A stretch of DNA of 15,614 nucleotides from CAXDRM01 sp963991775 (GTDB lineage: Bacteria; Pseudomonadota; Alphaproteobacteria; Rickettsiales; JABIRX01): NCBI GenBank assembly GCA_963991775.1, contig CAXDRM010000027.1:1-15614 (forward strand), in the 5' to 3' direction. The notes beneath the pieces were generated by a model. The model did not search any database and was not told the origin of the DNA. It saw nothing but the letters and a program-made list of their open reading frames with translations. Position numbers and translations under genes: made by a program. Positions 12,944-15,614 of this stretch are shown in pieces; positions within the stretch are counted from its first letter, which is position 1, and every line of letters starts with the position of its first letter.

Positions 12944-15614
12944 GATGAGAAGCCAAGATGTGTGGCAGCTGAAGATTTTGGTCAACCTAAAGGTATTGCT
13001 AATATCTATGGTAAAGATGTAGGTCCAAAATATGATCAAGCAGAATCATTAGAATATAGTTTTTTTGAAAAATCACGCTCTTCAGCGACAGGTTATGTTT
13101 TAAATGGTGATGATCTTAAAATAAAAATTAGAGGAGCTTGGTCACCATGGGATGAAAGTAATCTAGCTAGAGGTACTTGTGGAGTTTCTGATAAGGTTTG
13201 TAGCTTAGCTGAAGATTTTACTCAAATAGATATAGATGATATTTCAGGTTATCGTTTTAAACAATTTGAAGATTGTGGTGATGGTACCTCAGAGGCTAGA
13301 ATTTGTTGGTACCCATATGGTTTAGGAGTTTATGTGGGTTTGGGCAAAAACCCGTCAAACAGCTTTGAGTTTTTATATCATACTGCTGATCCGAAATATC
13401 TTTCTTCAGATGGTGTTTCTTGGTTTTTTACTTTGCCGCAAAATGTTTTAAATAATATTAAAGAAACTTTAGATCTCGAACAATGGCGTTCTATTCGTAT
13501 TTATTTGAGAGTTTTTGATAATAATTATTCAGATAATACGAATGGTTGTATAGATCGTGATATTGATGGCGAATTATTACTAAATCCTGATGCTGGTGAA
13601 ATTTCTGTATGTACCACACCTATGGAATTTACTTTTATGAGTGGTGCTACCAGAGAAGAGCCTGGTTTCCTAGAAAATGCTGCTCGAGTATTCTTGGACC
13701 CTGCCAGTGAAATGGTACGTGCTATTTATGAAGGTTTTACTCAATCACCAAATTACCAAAATATTTATAATTTAGTTTGGGTGTTATTTATCACTTTTTA
13801 CGCAATTGGTTATTTACTAGGTTTCGTGAATATTACCCATTCTGCTTTGATGGTGATGTCGTTACGTTTTGCATTGCTTTATACCTTTTTATCGCCAAAT
13901 TTAGGTTGGTATTTCTTTAATGATTATGTATTTAGCTTTTTCTGGTATGGCTCAAATGAGTTGGCCAATTTAATCATTAACGCTTTCAATAAGACAGTAA
14001 TGTCTGGCTTGAATGTTAATACTTTAGCGGTGGGAACCACCATTGATACTAGTGCCATTGCTTTTGTGGATGATACTATTTTGATGTTTGTTTCAGAGGC
14101 CATAAATAATAAAATGCAGGCTCTGATTTTTTCACATGAGCTAGGTGTTATTTATGCTATAGCCTTATATTTTGCCTTTTTTATCTTCATTGTTTCAATG
14201 ATTGAGCTCACGGTTATTTTGATATTTATCTATCTAACTATGACCATTTTACTGGCTTTAGCTCCAATATTTTTTGCCTTTGCTGTATTTAAATATACTA
14301 GAGAGAAATATTTTGAAAGTTGGCTTAAAGCTATAGCTGGTGCAGCAATCCAGCCTATGATTATTTTTGTCTTCTTAACTTTATTTTTGACGATTATTAC
14401 CAGCTTTTTATATGACATGCTTTATTATGAGGCATGCCCAACAACTTTGATTAATATCCCTTCAATCTTACATCTAAACTTTTGGGAAATTAAAGATATA
14501 TATGATTTTGATCCAATTACTGAAACTGCGACTAAAACTGATAAAAATGCGCCTAATATAGATCTCGTAACAATCTTTATTCTATATTTAAGTACTTTGG
14601 TTATTAGCCATGTTACAGAAATGGTTCCTAAAGTTGCTGAGAAAATCTCAGGAGGTATCTCACTTGCAGCTATTAATGGTTTAGTTGGGCAGATGGGTAA
14701 AACAGGACGTAAATTTGTTGAAGAATCTATCAAAACTACAATTAAATCAGCACATCGTAGAACTACGGGGCGGGCATTATCTGTTGCTATGGATAAAGCC
14801 GCGCCTACCTTTGTCAGTTCTAAAGCCCATAAACTTACTGGTGGTTTAATTAATAAAACTAAAGCTGGAAAAATGGCTACTGCTAAAAAACGTGCTAAAG
14901 CAAATCTACGTAGTAAAGGCTATAGTGAAAGTGAGATGAAAGATGCAGTAAAAGCTGAGGCAGCCAAAGAGTATAAAAAAGAATTGCTGCGTGAGAAAGC
15001 TGAGAATAAGAAATATGGTAAAGATACCATTAATCCAGCTAAAATTGCTATAGGTGCAATTAGAGAGGCTATTGATAATGCTAGAATTGATGCTCAGAAA
15101 GCTCAGGCAAAAGCTGCTGGTAAGAAATTTGATGATAAGAAAGAAAGGAAAGCGCGTGACGGTTTGCTTAAAAATGAAAAAGAGCAGCTTAGAAATGATG
15201 ATACATTTAATCAAGAAGTGGATAGAGATGTGCAGAAATTCCAAAAAGAGGATGAGGCGCAAGAAAAAGCGCAAGATCTTGCATCAGATCCTTCTAAAGG
15301 ATTGGAAGCTGCTGATGAGAGTGGTGGCGGTGGTGAAGCTGGAGCAGATGGTGCGATGGGTGGTGATGTAGATGTTTCTACAGATGGTGCAGATGCTGGT
15401 GGTGAAACTAGTGATGGTGAGTCAGCTTCAGATAAAGATGGTGATGATTTAGATTTTGAAGGAGGTCCTGATGATGATTCAGATGGAGATGATTCAGATG
15501 GAGATGAAGGTGATGATGATTCTGATGATGGTGAAGGCGGCGATGATGATGGCATAGATGGAGGTGATGATGATTCTGATGATGGTGAAGGCGGCGATGA
15601 TGATGGCATAGGTG
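12887..15614 (+). CDS. virB6: VirB6/TrbL-family T4SS inner-membrane channel protein, lipoprotein paralogue 3 (3'-truncated by window end, 909 aa seen)
   Basis: The ATG at 12887 overlaps the stop of gene 2 (ATGA), and the frame stays open to the last base, so the C-terminus is missing. Seen: signal peptide with lipobox L-S-S-C (Cys19) and Asp20, then C25-V-x-A-x-D-F-G. The exported region (20 to about 285) is the shortest of the three and has about seven further Cys. A strand pattern I-R-I-Y-L-R-V-F-D-N-N-Y-S-D-N resembles the segment before the core in other rickettsial VirB6 proteins. Hydrophobic segments lie near 292-314, 318-337, 417-437, 441-466, 483-507 and 560-577. Motifs are W341-Y-F-F-N345, A459-P-I-F with W479-L, and I-S-G-G after the last segment. 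It lacks the C-W-K-P-V motif of genes 1 and 2 (A-C-P-T-T instead). The tail is basic and Lys/Ala-rich to about 780, then Asp/Gly/Ser-rich with tandem repeats. The 4-bp overlap suggests translational coupling. Family call is strong. Confidence 0.9.
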   Translation, partial: MRYLKYITLLIFFAILSSCDEKPRCVAAEDFGQPKGIANIYGKDVGPKYDQAESLEYSFFEKSRSSATGYVLNGDDLKIKIRGAWSPWDESNLARGTCGVSDKVCSLAEDFTQIDIDDISGYRFKQFEDCGDGTSEARICWYPYGLGVYVGLGKNPSNSFEFLYHTADPKYLSSDGVSWFFTLPQNVLNNIKETLDLEQWRSIRIYLRVFDNNYSDNTNGCIDRDIDGELLLNPDAGEISVCTTPMEFTFMSGATREEPGFLENAARVFLDPASEMVRAIYEGFTQSPNYQNIYNLVWVLFITFYAIGYLLGFVNITHSALMVMSLRFALLYTFLSPNLGWYFFNDYVFSFFWYGSNELANLIINAFNKTVMSGLNVNTLAVGTTIDTSAIAFVDDTILMFVSEAINNKMQALIFSHELGVIYAIALYFAFFIFIVSMIELTVILIFIYLTMTILLALAPIFFAFAVFKYTREKYFESWLKAIAGAAIQPMIIFVFLTLFLTIITSFLYDMLYYEACPTTLINIPSILHLNFWEIKDIYDFDPITETATKTDKNAPNIDLVTIFILYLSTLVISHVTEMVPKVAEKISGGISLAAINGLVGQMGKTGRKFVEESIKTTIKSAHRRTTGRALSVAMDKAAPTFVSSKAHKLTGGLINKTKAGKMATAKKRAKANLRSKGYSESEMKDAVKAEAAKEYKKELLREKAENKKYGKDTINPAKIAIGAIREAIDNARIDAQKAQAKAAGKKFDDKKERKARDGLLKNEKEQLRNDDTFNQEVDRDVQKFQKEDEAQEKAQDLASDPSKGLEAADESGGGGEAGADGAMGGDVDVSTDGADAGGETSDGESASDKDGDDLDFEGGPDDDSDGDDSDGDEGDDDSDDGEGGDDDGIDGGDDDSDDGEGGDDDGIG
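15476..15505 (+). repeat. Two perfect 15-bp tandem units (Asp-Ser-Asp-Gly-Asp)
   Basis: The unit GATTCAGATGGAGAT occurs at 15476-15490 and 15491-15505 without mismatch, in frame in the acidic tail of gene 3, just before the longer 54-bp repeat. Confidence 0.9.
15509..15614 (+). repeat. 54-bp tandem repeat at the window end, Asp/Gly/Ser-rich
   Basis: A 49-base block at 15509-15557 recurs exactly at 15563-15611, giving a 54-bp (18-residue) period. The unit reads G-D-D-D-S-D-D-G-E-G-G-D-D-D-G-I plus two residues. The sequence stops inside the array, so true copy number is unknown. Both copies are in frame with gene 3 from residue 875. Confidence 0.92.

Noticed and set aside
13336..13353. Inverted repeat GGGTTT...AAACCC
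   Set aside because: Short 6-bp arms within coding sequence and no downstream T-run; most likely chance.
15211..15609. Antisense Pro/Ser-rich open frame of 132 codons
   Set aside because: It mirrors the Asp/Gly/Ser repeats of gene 3 (GAT/GGT codons read backwards give Ser/Pro-type codons); no independent coding signal.

Overview
The window is AT-rich (roughly one third G+C by eye) and densely coding on the + strand. It holds three consecutive giant genes of the VirB6/TrbL family, the polytopic inner-membrane channel subunit of type IV secretion systems (T4SS). Tandem, greatly enlarged VirB6 paralogues are a hallmark of Rickettsiales (Rickettsia, Anaplasma, Ehrlichia, Wolbachia, Midichloria-type symbionts), where they follow virB3 and virB4. 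Proteins of 1817 and 2424 residues are larger than typical Rickettsia paralogues and closer to the large VirB6 proteins of Anaplasmataceae. I infer an obligate intracellular or host-associated Rickettsiales bacterium. The genus cannot be fixed from this window.

Layout: bases 1-52 are not biological; they are an Illumina Nextera P7/index/transposase adapter left on the contig end. Bases 53-106 encode the Gly-rich last residues of an upstream gene. Gene 1 (127-5580), gene 2 (5616-12890) and gene 3 (12887 to the window end, still open) follow on the same strand with gaps of 20 bp, 35 bp and a 4-bp overlap. I see no promoter or terminator between them, so they probably form one operon. The last ~100 bases are a 54-bp tandem repeat in the acidic tail of gene 3, a likely cause of the contig ending there.

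The three proteins share one plan. Each has a lipoprotein signal peptide ending in S-C-D, so a lipidated Cys with Asp at +2. A second Cys motif (C-[IV]-x-[AG]-x-x-[FY]-G) follows within 4-6 residues. Next come an exported N-terminal region, a hydrophobic VirB6 core with a W-[EY]-F-F-N motif and a [AG]-P-I-F...W-L motif, an I-[AS]-G-G motif just after the core, and a long charged, low-complexity or coiled-coil tail. The decoration differs between them. Gene 1 carries what look like beta-gamma-crystallin-like repeats and a LamG/concanavalin-like beta-sandwich in its exported region. Gene 2 has a dense Cys cluster there, plus a Gly/Ala-rich segment, a very long coiled-coil tail and a 15-residue PSAPP-containing repeat. 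Gene 3 has the smallest exported region and an Asp/Gly/Ser-rich tail.

The most interesting reading is that the paralogues are distinct, lipid-anchored, domain-decorated channel subunits. They may give the secretion channel extra binding surfaces on the cell-envelope side and large scaffolds on the other side. The domain assignments are by eye and would need profile or structure searches.
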